DNA of 64,000 nt, from positions 17,845-81,844 of the forward strand of contig QRVH01000008.1 of the NCBI GenBank assembly GCA_003458705.1, written 5' to 3'. Both the position numbers and the translations under genes were made by a program. Under the pieces are notes generated by a model, which was given only the letters and a program-made list of their open reading frames with translations, was not told the origin of the DNA and made no database searches. Source of the stretch: Eubacterium sp. AF22-9. Its GTDB lineage: Bacteria; Bacillota; Clostridia; Lachnospirales; Lachnospiraceae. Below, one piece after another: positions 53,171 through 62,839 of the stretch (within the stretch, counting starts at the first letter, position 1; the number at the start of each line of letters is the position of its first letter).

Positions 53171-54724
53171 ATGGAAGAAGTTATTCAGTATGTACCTAAT
53201 CTGTATGCAACCTTTTGGGCACTTATACCGCCACTGGTTGCTATCATATTAGCGTTAATTACTAAAGAGGTTTACAGTTCACTTTTCGTCGGAATTGTAA
53301 TAGGAGGATTGTTCTATGGAAATATATTCCAGAGCGGGTTCAGTTTTGAAAAATCAGTTCTTCATATATTTGAAGATGGTCTTGTAGGAGTATTGTCAGA
53401 TCCTTACAATGTAGGAATTCTGGTGTTCCTTGTTGTACTGGGAATCATGGTGTGCATGATGAATAAAGCAGGTGGTTCTGCAGCATTTGGAGAATGGGCT
53501 GGAAGACATATTAAGACAAGAGTTGGAGCACAGCTTGTTACGGTGCTTCTTGGAATTCTTATATTTATTGATGATTATTTTAACTGTCTTACTGTTGGAA
53601 GCGTTATGCGTCCAGTAACAGACAAGCATAATGTTTCGAGAGCAAAGCTTGCATATCTTATTGATGCAACAGCGGCACCAATCTGTATTATTGCGCCTAT
53701 ATCTTCATGGGCAGCAGCGGTAACAGGTTTTGTTGAGGGCGAAGATGGTTTTGGAATATTTATTAAGGCTATTCCTTACAATTATTATGCATTATTTACT
53801 ATTGCAGCAATGATTCTTATTGTAGCGTTAAAGGTTGACTTTGGCTCGATGGCAGTTCATGAAGCAAATGCAGCTAAGGGAGACTTGTATACAACTCCTG
53901 ACAGGCCATATGCTAACGCAACAGAAGATGTAATTAAGGGACGCGGAAGAGTGTTAGATCTGCTGTTTCCAATTATTACACTTATAGTTTGCTGCATAAT
54001 TGGAATGCTATATTCAGGAGATTTTTTCAAGGGAGTAGGATTTGTTGATGCATTTTCAGGAAGTGATGCTTCGGTAGGGCTTATGCTTGGAAGTTTCTTT
54101 GCACTTATAATAACAATTGTGTTCTATGCAGTAAGAAGGGTACTTTCATTCAATGAATCATGCTCATGCATACCGGAAGGATTCAAGGCAATGGTACCGG
54201 CAATCCTTATTCTTACATTTGCATGGACACTCAAAGCAATGACAGACAGTCTGGGCGCTAAGGAGTTTGTTGCCGGACTTGTAAAAGGAGTATCGGGCGG
54301 ATGGTTAAGTATTCTGCCGGCAGTTATATTTCTGGTTGCGGTATTCCTTGCTTTTGCAACAGGAACATCGTGGGGAACATTTGGAATTCTTATTCCTATT
54401 GTTGTAAATACATTTTCAGGAACGAACCATACAATGATGATTATATCAATCTCAGCATGTATGGCTGGAGCTGTCTGTGGAGACCATTGTTCACCAATAT
54501 CTGACACGACAATTATGGCTTCGGCAGGAGCACAGTGTAATCATATGAATCATGTGTCTACACAGCTTCCATATGTAATTGTAGTTGCAGTTATTTCTTG
54601 TGTGACATATGTTATTGCAGGATTTGTACAGAATCCTGTTGTTCCTCTTATTATAGGTTTAGTTATTCTTATAGGTGCATTTACAGGTATCAAATATATT
54701 AATAAGGGTAAGAGTAATGAATAA
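53171..54724 (+). CDS. Na+/H+ antiporter, NhaC family
   Basis: A 517-residue membrane protein with about 12 helices. The family core GTSWGTFGILIPIVVNTFSG and GDHCSPISDTTIMASAGAQC is present, as are IFIDDYFNCLTVGSVMRPV and AAPICIIAPISSW in the first half. Members exchange Na+ for H+, malate or other acids. AAGGAGAG precedes the ATG. Its stop overlaps the next gene by 8 nt. Confidence 0.9.
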   Translation: MEEVIQYVPNLYATFWALIPPLVAIILALITKEVYSSLFVGIVIGGLFYGNIFQSGFSFEKSVLHIFEDGLVGVLSDPYNVGILVFLVVLGIMVCMMNKAGGSAAFGEWAGRHIKTRVGAQLVTVLLGILIFIDDYFNCLTVGSVMRPVTDKHNVSRAKLAYLIDATAAPICIIAPISSWAAAVTGFVEGEDGFGIFIKAIPYNYYALFTIAAMILIVALKVDFGSMAVHEANAAKGDLYTTPDRPYANATEDVIKGRGRVLDLLFPIITLIVCCIIGMLYSGDFFKGVGFVDAFSGSDASVGLMLGSFFALIITIVFYAVRRVLSFNESCSCIPEGFKAMVPAILILTFAWTLKAMTDSLGAKEFVAGLVKGVSGGWLSILPAVIFLVAVFLAFATGTSWGTFGILIPIVVNTFSGTNHTMMIISISACMAGAVCGDHCSPISDTTIMASAGAQCNHMNHVSTQLPYVIVVAVISCVTYVIAGFVQNPVVPLIIGLVILIGAFTGIKYINKGKSNE

Positions 54725-55646
54725 TATAAAGGGAAGCCTGATACTGCTTCTTACTGCATTTATCTGGGGGACGGCATTTGTTGCACAGACAAGTGGTGCA
54801 GGAGCAGTTGGAACATTTACATTTAATGCTGCAAGGTCTATAGTAGGAGCGCTGTTTCTGGCAGTCGTAATTGTAATTAAAAATGTGTTGGATAAAAGAA
54901 ATAATTCTGGAAAAGTAATTAATACAGAGAATGAAAGCCATTTACAGACATGGCCACTGGGTGCAGGCATAATATGTGGAATTGTTCTCTTTGCAGCGAT
55001 GACTTTCCAGCAGTATGGAATAAGTGTATATCCACAAGGGGTCGCGGCATCAGGAAGGTCGGGCTTTATTACAGCAACTTATGTTGTTATGGTTTCGGTA
55101 GTTTCGGTTTTTATGGGTAAGAAAATGCACTGGATAACCGGCGTTTCTGTTGCAGGATGCGTTGCCGGAATGTATCTTTTATGTATGTCTGGTGGTGTAT
55201 CAGGAATATATCTTGGAGATGTCCTTGTGTTCCTGGGAGCAATATGCTTTACAACACACATTCTGGTTATTGATAAATTTTCAAGTGCTGACAGCATGAA
55301 AATGTCCTGTATACAATTTATTGTTATTGCAATTATTTCAACATTTGCTATGATATTTACGGAAAATGTTACATTTGCAGGAATTAAAGCTGCGCTTATT
55401 CCGATACTTTATGCAGGTGTATTGTCAGGCGGTATAGCATATACACTTCAGATGGTTGGACAGAAATATGCACAGCCTTCGGTGGCATCTATTGTCATGA
55501 GTCTTGAATCAGTGTTTGCAGTGCTTGCCGGATGGATTGTACTTGGGGAATTGTTAAAACCAAAAGAGATAATGGGGTGTGTACTTGTGTTTACAGCGGT
55601 TATTCTGGCACAGATACCAGGAATGAAGAAGGGTGATACGAAATGA
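54717..55646 (+). CDS. EamA/DMT family transporter
   Basis: A 309-residue protein with ten helices in two EamA repeats (LILLLTAFIWGTAFVAQTSG; second repeat from LGDVLVFLGAICFTTHILVI). AQPSVASIVMSLESVFAVLAG is the conserved end motif of the family. Members export amino acids or metabolites. The start at 54717 lies within the end of nhaC, and its stop overlaps the next start (ATGA). Confidence 0.9.
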   Translation: MNNIKGSLILLLTAFIWGTAFVAQTSGAGAVGTFTFNAARSIVGALFLAVVIVIKNVLDKRNNSGKVINTENESHLQTWPLGAGIICGIVLFAAMTFQQYGISVYPQGVAASGRSGFITATYVVMVSVVSVFMGKKMHWITGVSVAGCVAGMYLLCMSGGVSGIYLGDVLVFLGAICFTTHILVIDKFSSADSMKMSCIQFIVIAIISTFAMIFTENVTFAGIKAALIPILYAGVLSGGIAYTLQMVGQKYAQPSVASIVMSLESVFAVLAGWIVLGELLKPKEIMGCVLVFTAVILAQIPGMKKGDTK

Positions 55647-56536
55647 AAAAAATAATAATTGGGTTAGCGGTACTTGCGTTGATAGTATTTGGCGGATATA
55701 AGCTGCTTAATAATATTTCATCAGGCGATGCTATTACCAAGAGTGTGCAGTTTGATTATGAAAATGTACAGCAATATGATGGAACTAAGGCATATGTAGA
55801 GGTTAACGGTAATAAGCCGTATTTTACAGAGAAAGAGCTGACAAAAAAAGCATATGTTAAGTATGCGGCTCTGGATACTCTTAAAAGAGTTTCATCAACT
55901 ATGGGGTGCATAGGAACAGAAACTATGCCTGAAGATGATGAGAAAAAAGACAGCATGGGTGATAATTATCCAACAGGTTGGAACAGCGAGAAATATGAAT
56001 GCATAGATGGTGACGGATACAGTCAGAAAAGAACTTCATGTATTGCAAGGTTTTTGAGTGGAGCTTATACTGAAAAAAGAAATATCATCACAGCAAGTAC
56101 TTTTATGAGTAATAATATGAATGTATATGAGGTCAGAATTGCAAGATATATAGAAAGAACTTCTAATCATGTGATGTTGAGAGTTACTCCAATATATAAG
56201 AGTGATGAACTTATGTGCAGAGGAGTTCTTATGGAAGCTTATTCTGTTGAGGATGATGGAGCAGGAATATGCTTTAATGTTTTCTTATATAATGCCCAGC
56301 CTGGCATCAGCTTTGATTATTCAACAGGAAAATCAACATATACAGGCGAATATCTTAATCTTGCTAAAGTCACACGGGATTATCAATATATTATAAATAA
56401 TGGCACAATGACAATTCATAGGCCTGATTGTGAGAACGCAGACAAGATAGGAAGCAGAAATATATTATATTCTAATGCAGAAAAGGAAGAACTTATTGGA
56501 GCAGGATATACGGCAGCGGAATGCTGTAATCCATAG
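55643..56536 (+). CDS. Degenerate DNA/RNA non-specific nuclease with C-terminal Cys module
   Basis: A 297-residue protein with an N-terminal membrane anchor (IIIGLAVLALIVFGGYKLL). Residues 60-240 follow the DNA-entry nuclease (Endonuclease_NS) family: YPTGWNSEKYECIDGD, KRNIITAS, VMLRVTPIYKSDEL, EAYSVEDDGAGICFNV and YNAQPGISFDYSTG. At the active site, where active members read RCH or RGH, this one has R130-T131-S132, so the catalytic His is missing and it is probably inactive. Residues 250-297 form the small module often fused to these nucleases (IHRPDC...ELIGAGYTAAECCNP). Third gene of an nhaC-eamA-nuclease run. Confidence 0.72.
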   Translation: MKKIIIGLAVLALIVFGGYKLLNNISSGDAITKSVQFDYENVQQYDGTKAYVEVNGNKPYFTEKELTKKAYVKYAALDTLKRVSSTMGCIGTETMPEDDEKKDSMGDNYPTGWNSEKYECIDGDGYSQKRTSCIARFLSGAYTEKRNIITASTFMSNNMNVYEVRIARYIERTSNHVMLRVTPIYKSDELMCRGVLMEAYSVEDDGAGICFNVFLYNAQPGISFDYSTGKSTYTGEYLNLAKVTRDYQYIINNGTMTIHRPDCENADKIGSRNILYSNAEKEELIGAGYTAAECCNP

Positions 56537-56549
56537 TTTATAACTTTTT

Positions 56550-56569
56550 AACAATTGTTCACGATTGTT
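56550..56569. promoter_or_regulatory. Palindrome upstream of MarR-like/RibU genes
   Basis: AACAATTGTT (56550-56559) is a perfect palindrome followed by CACG and ATTGTT (56564-56569), which can form an alternative pairing with AACAAT. It is a candidate operator for the winged-helix protein encoded next. Confidence 0.4.
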
Positions 56570-56645
56570 ATACAGACATATAAGGATTTTTCTGGTAATA
56601 TAAATCTATCGAATCATTATTTTAAAACAGAGAGGAGATAGGGAC

Positions 56646-57122
56646 ATGAACAATAGTTTTGAAAGCTTCGAATTATCTACAGAACTTATATTCCAGAGGT
56701 TCCTGATGGATAAGGAGAGAAGAAAGAATTTTTACAATGGTCTTGAGCTGGCAGATTATATTGCACTCAAGGTAATGGAGAAAGATTGCATTGATGGCAA
56801 GGATAAGACATATCTTAAGGATTTGTCTTCATTTATGAGAATATCAATTCCACAGACATCGGCAATCGCAAGCAGTCTTAAGGACATGGGCTATGCTTTA
56901 TGGAAACATGATGGCAAAGGAACAGATGGTACATATCTCGTATTCACTGATGCCGGAAGGGATTTCTTGAAAAAAAGAGAAGACAATAACAGAGAATATT
57001 ATGGTAATGTTATTGCTGAACTTGGTGAAGAAAGAACTACACAGATACTTAGTGATATGAGAACTCTTGTTGAAGCTATGGAGCATGCATCAAAAAAGAT
57101 GCACCTTAAGGAGGCAGAATAA
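56646..57122 (+). CDS. MarR-like winged-helix regulator
   Basis: A 158-residue helical protein. The segment YLKDLSSFMRISIPQTSAIASSLKDMGYALWKHDGKGTDG has the pattern helix-recognition helix-wing of MarR proteins, followed by TYLVFTDAGRDFL and a C-terminal dimerization helix. The wing is short. GAGGAGA precedes the ATG. It lies 30 nt before ribU; regulation of riboflavin uptake by it is a guess from position. Confidence 0.7.
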   Translation: MNNSFESFELSTELIFQRFLMDKERRKNFYNGLELADYIALKVMEKDCIDGKDKTYLKDLSSFMRISIPQTSAIASSLKDMGYALWKHDGKGTDGTYLVFTDAGRDFLKKREDNNREYYGNVIAELGEERTTQILSDMRTLVEAMEHASKKMHLKEAE

Positions 57123-57152
57123 TATTACAGAATATAAGGGAGAATAAAAGCA

Positions 57153-57752
57153 ATGAGTAATGTTAATACTAAGAGTAATGTGAGAACGATAGCGGTGACG
57201 GGTATGCTTTCAGCGGTAGCAGTAGTTCTTATGTATCTGGAGATACCGATTCCTATTATGCCAGGATTTATCAAGTTTGATTTTTCGGATCTTCCGGCGT
57301 TGCTTGGTGCTTATGCACTCGGACCAGTGGCAGGTATTATAATATGTCTCATTAAGAATGTTGTACACCTGGCAGCTTCACAGAGTATGCTTGTTGGCGA
57401 ACTTTCTAACTTTATACTCGGTTCCGTATTCGTGTTTACAGCAGGAATTGTTTATAAGAAGAAAAAGTCTAAGACAGGAGCATTGCTTGGCGGTTTATGC
57501 GGTGCCATGGCAATGGGCGTGTTCAGTGTGTTCTCGAATTATTTTATAGTGTATCCAGTGTATTATAAGCTGGCAATGCCGGAAACAGTAATATTAAGTC
57601 TGTATCAGGCTTTAATTCCATCTATGAAATCAATTATGCAGTGTCTGATATGCTTTAATCTTCCTTTTACAATAGTTAAAGGTCTTATAGATGTTGGAAT
57701 ATCAATGCTTATATATAAGCCATTGTCTCCACTTCTTAAGGGAAAACATTAA
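57153..57752 (+). CDS. ribU: ECF transporter S component for riboflavin
   Basis: A 199-residue membrane protein with six helices. The N-terminal stretch TGMLSAVAVVLMYLEIPIP, then FDFSDLPALLGAYALGPVAG, is the RibU family signature, and GFIKFDFSDLP is a riboflavin-site element. It binds vitamin B2 and passes it in with a shared ECF ATPase module encoded elsewhere. No FMN riboswitch was recognisable upstream. A strong terminator follows. Confidence 0.88.
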   Translation: MSNVNTKSNVRTIAVTGMLSAVAVVLMYLEIPIPIMPGFIKFDFSDLPALLGAYALGPVAGIIICLIKNVVHLAASQSMLVGELSNFILGSVFVFTAGIVYKKKKSKTGALLGGLCGAMAMGVFSVFSNYFIVYPVYYKLAMPETVILSLYQALIPSMKSIMQCLICFNLPFTIVKGLIDVGISMLIYKPLSPLLKGKH

Positions 57753-57773
57753 TATAATAATATATATTTGATA

Positions 57774-57818
57774 ATATGCAGAACTTTGGTTAAATCTGAA
57801 GTTCTGGCATATTTTTTT
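57774..57818 (+). terminator. Terminator after ribU
   Basis: ATATGCAGAACTT pairs with AAGTTCTGGCATAT, followed by TTTTTT. Confidence 0.88.
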
Positions 57819-57923
57819 GCTTTTTACAGATACTAACAGATATGAATTAATACACAATGCATATTTGAAACGCAAATCATGACATTTATTTGTGAAAAAT
57901 GCACAAAAAATAATCTGAAAGTT

Positions 57924-57970
57924 TGTGAATGAGTGTGATTGATTTTGAATGGATGCGATTGTATTATAAT
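57924..57970 (+). promoter_or_regulatory. Probable control region of the fru-pts operon
   Basis: TATAAT at 57965-57970 lies 38 bp before fruK. Upstream are loose direct repeats (GTGAATG, GTGATTG, TTGAATGG, GCGATTG) that may bind a regulator; no -35 of good quality is present at the standard spacing, which suggests activator dependence. No regulator gene is adjacent. Confidence 0.4.
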
Positions 57971-58008
57971 TATAACAAAAAAGGTCGTGAAGCCAGAAAG
58001 GAGAGACA

Positions 58009-58929
58009 ATGGTATATACAGTAACATTTAATCCGTCACTGGATTATATAGTGGAAGTTAAGAGTTTTGAACTGGGGATGACGAACAGAACATCATATGA
58101 GCATATGCTTCCAGGTGGTAAAGGAATTAATGTTTCAATAGTTCTTAATAATCTTGAATTTGATACAACAGCATTTGGTTTTGTAGCCGGGTTTACCGGA
58201 AAACAGATATGTAACATGGTATCAGAGTATGGCATTAATACAGATTTTATTCAGGTTGATAATGGTTTTTCAAGAATAAACATGAAGATTAAGAACATAG
58301 ATGGAACAGAGATTAACGGAATGGGACCTCAGATATCAGAAGATAATCTCCATTCTCTTGTAAGTAAGATTGACAGACTTTCAAGTGGAGATGTTCTTGT
58401 GCTTGCAGGAAGTATTCCTTCATGTATATCAGACGACATATACAGAAGAATAATGGAAAGACTACAGGGAAGAGATGTTAAGATTATAGTTGATGCGACA
58501 AGCAGGCTTTTACTTAATGTCCTTGAGTATCACCCATTTCTTATCAAGCCTAATCAGCATGAACTTGGAGATATATTTGGTGTTAAGCTTGAATCTAAGG
58601 AAGAGGTTATTCCATATGCAAGGAAGCTGCAGGATATGGGAGCTGTCAATGTGCTTATATCGATGGGTGGAAAAGGCGCAGTTCTTATTGATGAACATGG
58701 AAACGTATATGAAGCAGATGCACCAAAGGGCGAACTTAAGAATTCAGTAGGTGCAGGTGATTCAATGGTTGCAGGATTTATGGCGGGATATCTTCAGACA
58801 TGTAATTATGAAGATGCATTCAGAATGGGCGTTGCAACAGGAAGTGCCAGTGCATTTTCAGAAAATCTTGCAACAAAAAGAGAGATTTCAGAGGTATTAA
58901 AGCGGGTAGAGGTTACCTGCAAGAGATAA
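58009..58929 (+). CDS. fruK: 1-phosphofructokinase
   Basis: A 306-residue PfkB-family kinase that turns fructose 1-phosphate into fructose 1,6-bisphosphate. Family traits: N-terminal YTVTFNPSLDYIVEV, LPGGKGINVSIVL, and the ATP/anion-hole signature KNSVGAGDSMVAGFMAGY with catalytic Asp in GAGD. AAAGGAGAG precedes the ATG. First gene of fruK-fruA-ptsH-ptsI. Confidence 0.93.
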   Translation: MVYTVTFNPSLDYIVEVKSFELGMTNRTSYEHMLPGGKGINVSIVLNNLEFDTTAFGFVAGFTGKQICNMVSEYGINTDFIQVDNGFSRINMKIKNIDGTEINGMGPQISEDNLHSLVSKIDRLSSGDVLVLAGSIPSCISDDIYRRIMERLQGRDVKIIVDATSRLLLNVLEYHPFLIKPNQHELGDIFGVKLESKEEVIPYARKLQDMGAVNVLISMGGKGAVLIDEHGNVYEADAPKGELKNSVGAGDSMVAGFMAGYLQTCNYEDAFRMGVATGSASAFSENLATKREISEVLKRVEVTCKR

Positions 58930-58946
58930 TGTAAAGGAGGTATTTT

Positions 58947-60851
58947 ATGAGAATTACAGATTTACTTGATAAGAGAAGCATTAATCTTAATGCTGCTCCT
59001 AAGACAAAGAGTGAGGCTCTTGATATGGCTGTAGAACTTATGGCAAAGAGCGGAAAGATTGATGATATTGAAAGCTACAGGGCTAAAGTATATGCAAGAG
59101 AAGAAGAAAGTACAACAGGTGTAGGAGAAGGAATAGCAATTCCTCATGGCAAATGCAGTGCTGTTAATGCACCAGGACTTGCAGCAATGATTATTAAGGA
59201 TGGAGTTGATTTTGAATCGCTTGATGATGAGCCGGTAAAGGTTCTTTTCCTTATTGCAGCGCCGGATACTAAGGATAACGTACATCTTGATGTATTAAGT
59301 AAGTTATCAGTGCTTCTTATGGATGAGAATTTCGTAGCAAAGCTTATGAAAGCCGGAAGCCCTGAGGAGTTTCTTGAAATCATAGATGGGGCTGACGAGG
59401 AATCCAAGAGTATAGATGAAAGACTTGAAAAGGAAGACAATAAGCCGGCTAAGATTCTTGCAGTTACTTCCTGCCCTACAGGTATTGCACATACTTACAT
59501 GGCAGCAGAAGGACTTGAGAAGGCAGCAGCTAAGGCTGGATGCGCAATTAAGATTGAGACAAGAGGTTCTGGCGGAGCTAAGAATGTACTGACAGATGCA
59601 GATATTGAATCGGCAGAGTGTATTATTGTTGCGGCAGATGCACAGGTTCCAATGGAGAGATTTGATGGAAAGAAAGTAATTGAGTGTCAGGTTTCAGATG
59701 GAATTAATAAAGCAGATGAACTTATAAAGAAAGCTCTTGCAGGAGATGCACCTGTATATAAGGCAGGAACTTCTGAAAAGAAGGAAAGCACATCAGCAAA
59801 GAAAGGCGGCGGAATTGGACATAAGATATATACACAGCTTATGAATGGTGTATCACATATGTTACCTTTCGTTGTAGGCGGAGGTATTCTGATTGCCATA
59901 GCATTTCTTATTGATGGACTTAATGTTGATATGAATGCACTGTCAGAGGCAGAACGAAGCAACTTTGGTACGATAACACCTGTTGCGGCACTGTTTAAGT
60001 CTATCGGTGGAGCAGCATTTGGCTTCATGCTCCCTGTTCTGGCAGGATTTATTGCAATGGCCATTGGTGACAGACCGGCACTTGCACTTGGTTTTGTTGG
60101 TGGTTATATCGCAGCTAATGGAAAGTCTGGATTCTTAGGCGCTCTGGTTGCAGGTTTTGCAGCAGGATACATTATAGTTCTTTTAAGAAAAATATGTGAT
60201 AAGTTACCAGAGGCATTGGAAAAGATAGCACCTGTACTTATATATCCGGTAGTGGGTATTCTGGTAATAGGACTTGGAATGACATTTATTGTAGAGCCTG
60301 TAATGGGTGGGATTAACACAGGACTTAACAGCTTCCTTGCAGGAATGGGAAGTACAAGCAGGGTCCTTCTTGGATTCATACTTGCAGCCATGATGGCAAT
60401 TGATATGGGTGGTCCGTTCAATAAAGCAGCATATGTTTTCGGAACTGCTTCCATTGCAGCAGGTAATTATGATATAATGGCAGCAGTAATGATAGGTGGT
60501 ATGGTTCCACCATGTGCGATTGCTCTTGCAACAATACTTTTTAAGAATAAGTTTACTAAGGAAGAAAGAGATGCCGGTCCAACTAACTTTATTATGGGAC
60601 TTGCATTTATAACAGAAGGTGCAATACCCTATGCGGCAGCAGATCCTTTACATGTAATACCAGCATGTATCATAGGTTCAGGTGCAGCAGGTGCTGTCAG
60701 TATGTTTTTCAAATGTACTTTAATGGCACCACATGGCGGCATTTTCGTATTCCCTGTAGTAGGCAATGCAATATATTATGTGATTGCACTTGTGGCAGGA
60801 ACTATCATCTCAACAATATGTTTAGGGCTCTTTAAGAAGAAAGCAGCCTAA
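58947..60851 (+). CDS. fruA: Fructose PTS enzyme IIABC
   Basis: A 634-residue permease. The IIA domain (1-150) has phosphorylated H67 in GIAIPHGKC; the IIB domain (about 168-268) has C176 in VTSCPTGIAHTYMAAE; the IIC domain (about 285-634) has about nine helices with MLPFVVGGGILIAIAF, DMGGPFNKAAY and ITEGAIPYAAADP. The A-B-C order on one chain is the Gram-positive FruA form. It imports fructose as fructose 1-phosphate, the substrate of the adjacent kinase. AAAGGAGG lies upstream. Confidence 0.94.
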   Translation: MRITDLLDKRSINLNAAPKTKSEALDMAVELMAKSGKIDDIESYRAKVYAREEESTTGVGEGIAIPHGKCSAVNAPGLAAMIIKDGVDFESLDDEPVKVLFLIAAPDTKDNVHLDVLSKLSVLLMDENFVAKLMKAGSPEEFLEIIDGADEESKSIDERLEKEDNKPAKILAVTSCPTGIAHTYMAAEGLEKAAAKAGCAIKIETRGSGGAKNVLTDADIESAECIIVAADAQVPMERFDGKKVIECQVSDGINKADELIKKALAGDAPVYKAGTSEKKESTSAKKGGGIGHKIYTQLMNGVSHMLPFVVGGGILIAIAFLIDGLNVDMNALSEAERSNFGTITPVAALFKSIGGAAFGFMLPVLAGFIAMAIGDRPALALGFVGGYIAANGKSGFLGALVAGFAAGYIIVLLRKICDKLPEALEKIAPVLIYPVVGILVIGLGMTFIVEPVMGGINTGLNSFLAGMGSTSRVLLGFILAAMMAIDMGGPFNKAAYVFGTASIAAGNYDIMAAVMIGGMVPPCAIALATILFKNKFTKEERDAGPTNFIMGLAFITEGAIPYAAADPLHVIPACIIGSGAAGAVSMFFKCTLMAPHGGIFVFPVVGNAIYYVIALVAGTIISTICLGLFKKKAA

Positions 60852-60868
60852 GAAAGGTGGTTTTAATT

Positions 60869-61126
60869 ATGAAGGAATTTAAGTACGTTATTACAGATGC
60901 AGAAGGCATACATGCTCGTCCGGCAGGAGAGCTTGTAAAGGCTGCTAAGGAATTTAGCAGTAAGATTACAATTACTAAGGATGGCAAGTCAGGAGACTGC
61001 AAGAAAATCTTCGGTGTTATGGCACTTGCAGTAAAATGTGGAAATGAAGTTACAATTACTGTAGAAGGTGAAGATGAAGAGGCTGCAGCAGCTAAGATTG
61101 AAGAATTCATGAAGAGCAATATGTAG
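60869..61126 (+). CDS. ptsH: HPr-like phosphocarrier lacking Ser46
   Basis: An 85-residue HPr. The active-site motif DAEGIHARPAGEL has H15 in place, so it can carry phosphate from enzyme I to FruA. The regulatory site where HPr kinase acts (usually Ser46 in KSIMGVM) reads C44-K45-K46-I47-F48-G49, so Ser46 is Lys. It cannot therefore make P-Ser-HPr for CcpA-type catabolite repression. The start at 60869 has AAAGGTGG upstream. Lies between fruA and ptsI. Confidence 0.92.
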   Translation: MKEFKYVITDAEGIHARPAGELVKAAKEFSSKITITKDGKSGDCKKIFGVMALAVKCGNEVTITVEGEDEEAAAAKIEEFMKSNM

Positions 61127-61142
61127 CAGTCAGGAGGTGCAC

Positions 61143-62768
61143 ATGAATAAATATACTGGAAAAAGTGTATTTGGAGGCATTGCTATAGGTAAGATAATGG
61201 TGTATGAGAAAGGTGAACATCAGGTTAAGCGTGTAAAGATTACTGATGCAGATGCAGAGAAGAACCGTTATTATGAAGCTGTAGAAACAGCCTTTAAACA
61301 ACTGGGGGAACTTCATGATAAAGCACTTCGCGAAGTTGGCGAGGCTAATGCGGCAATATTTGAGATACATCAGATGATGCTTGAGGATGACGATTATAAG
61401 GAATCTGTTGAGCATATTATCGAGAGTCAGATGGTGAATGCAGAATATGCTATAGCCCAGACAGGGGATAATTTTTCACAGATGTTTGCAGCCATGGACG
61501 ATGAATATATGCGTGGAAGAGCAGCAGATGTCAAAGATATTACAGAAAGACTGTTAGGAATACTTTCCGGCAATACAGGAAGCAGTGTAGATGCAGATGA
61601 GCCTGTTATTATGGTGGCAGAGGATCTGGCACCATCAGAGACAGTCCAGATGGATAAGAGCAAGATATTATCATTTGTTACACAGAAGGGTTCAGTTAAT
61701 TCACATACTGCGATTCTTGCAAGAACAATGGGCATTCCGGCTTTAATTGGTTCAGATATTGTTATTGATGAATCTCTTAATGGAAAGCTTGCTGTTGTCG
61801 ATGGAACTAACGGTGTTGTATACATTGAACCTGATGAGACAATCCTGTCAGCAATGCAAGAGGAACAGCGCAAAGACAATGAGAAGAAAGCTCTTTTGCA
61901 GGAACTTAAAGGCAAGGAAGATGTGACTTTAGATGGCAAGAAGATTAAGCTTTATTCTAATATTGGTAACATTAAGGATCTTGCAAATGTTATTGCCAAT
62001 GATGCAGCAGGAATCGGACTGTTTCGAAGTGAATTCATATATCTTGAATCTGATACATTTCCAACAGAAGAAGAACAGTTCAACATATACCGTACTGTAG
62101 CTGAAAGCATGGCTGGAAAACCGGTAATTATAAGAACTCTTGATATCGGTGCTGATAAGCAGTGTGATTATTTCGGACTGGATAAAGAGGATAATCCTGC
62201 TCTTGGTCTTAGAGCAATTAGGATATGTCTGACAAGACCTGAGATATTCAAGACACAGTTACGTGCTCTTTACAGAGCAAGCGCGTATGGAAACATATCT
62301 ATCATGTACCCTATGATAATCAGCGAACAGGAAGTTGATAAGATTAAGGTTATTGAGAATGAAGTCAAGGCTGAGCTTACAGAGCAGGGAATTGAATTCG
62401 GCAATCCTAAGAGTGGAATTATGATTGAGACTCCGGCAGCAGTAATTATGAGCCGTCAGCTTGCTAAGAAGGTGGATTTCTTCAGTATTGGAACTAATGA
62501 CCTGACACAGTACACGCTTGCGATTGACCGTCAGAACACAAAGCTTGATGATTTCTACGATGCTCATCATCCAGCCATTCTTGCCATGATAAGAATGGTT
62601 GTTGAGAATGCACATGCAGAGGGCATCTGGGCTGGTATATGTGGTGAACTCGGTGCAGACACAACACTTACAGAAGAGTTTCTTAAGATGGGTGTCGATG
62701 AGCTTTCAGTTTCAGCAGGCAAGGTGCTGGCTGTAAGAAAGGTGATTCGTGAGACGAGGATTTCTTAG
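61143..62768 (+). CDS. ptsI: PTS enzyme I (phosphoenolpyruvate-protein phosphotransferase)
   Basis: A 541-residue enzyme that takes phosphate from PEP and gives it to HPr. H188 in SVNSHTAILARTMGIPA is the phosphorylated residue. The C-terminal PEP-binding barrel has LFRSEFIYL, LDIGADKQCDYF, MIMYP-like SIMYPMI, IETPAAV, FFSIGTNDLTQYTLA and the catalytic Cys in GICGELG. Length is a little under the usual 570. AGGAGG lies upstream of ATG 61143. Last gene of the fructose operon. Confidence 0.94.
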   Translation: MNKYTGKSVFGGIAIGKIMVYEKGEHQVKRVKITDADAEKNRYYEAVETAFKQLGELHDKALREVGEANAAIFEIHQMMLEDDDYKESVEHIIESQMVNAEYAIAQTGDNFSQMFAAMDDEYMRGRAADVKDITERLLGILSGNTGSSVDADEPVIMVAEDLAPSETVQMDKSKILSFVTQKGSVNSHTAILARTMGIPALIGSDIVIDESLNGKLAVVDGTNGVVYIEPDETILSAMQEEQRKDNEKKALLQELKGKEDVTLDGKKIKLYSNIGNIKDLANVIANDAAGIGLFRSEFIYLESDTFPTEEEQFNIYRTVAESMAGKPVIIRTLDIGADKQCDYFGLDKEDNPALGLRAIRICLTRPEIFKTQLRALYRASAYGNISIMYPMIISEQEVDKIKVIENEVKAELTEQGIEFGNPKSGIMIETPAAVIMSRQLAKKVDFFSIGTNDLTQYTLAIDRQNTKLDDFYDAHHPAILAMIRMVVENAHAEGIWAGICGELGADTTLTEEFLKMGVDELSVSAGKVLAVRKVIRETRIS

Positions 62769-62839
62769 GAAAACTGCTGTAAGGGTATTGTTGAGAGTTC
62801 TTTGGTTAGTGAGCGTTCTGGGCGTGCTTTTGTAATTTT

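Noticed and set aside
57123..57152. FMN riboswitch before ribU
   Set aside because: The gap is only 30 nt, and the leader of the upstream regulator gene shows no recognisable FMN aptamer core.
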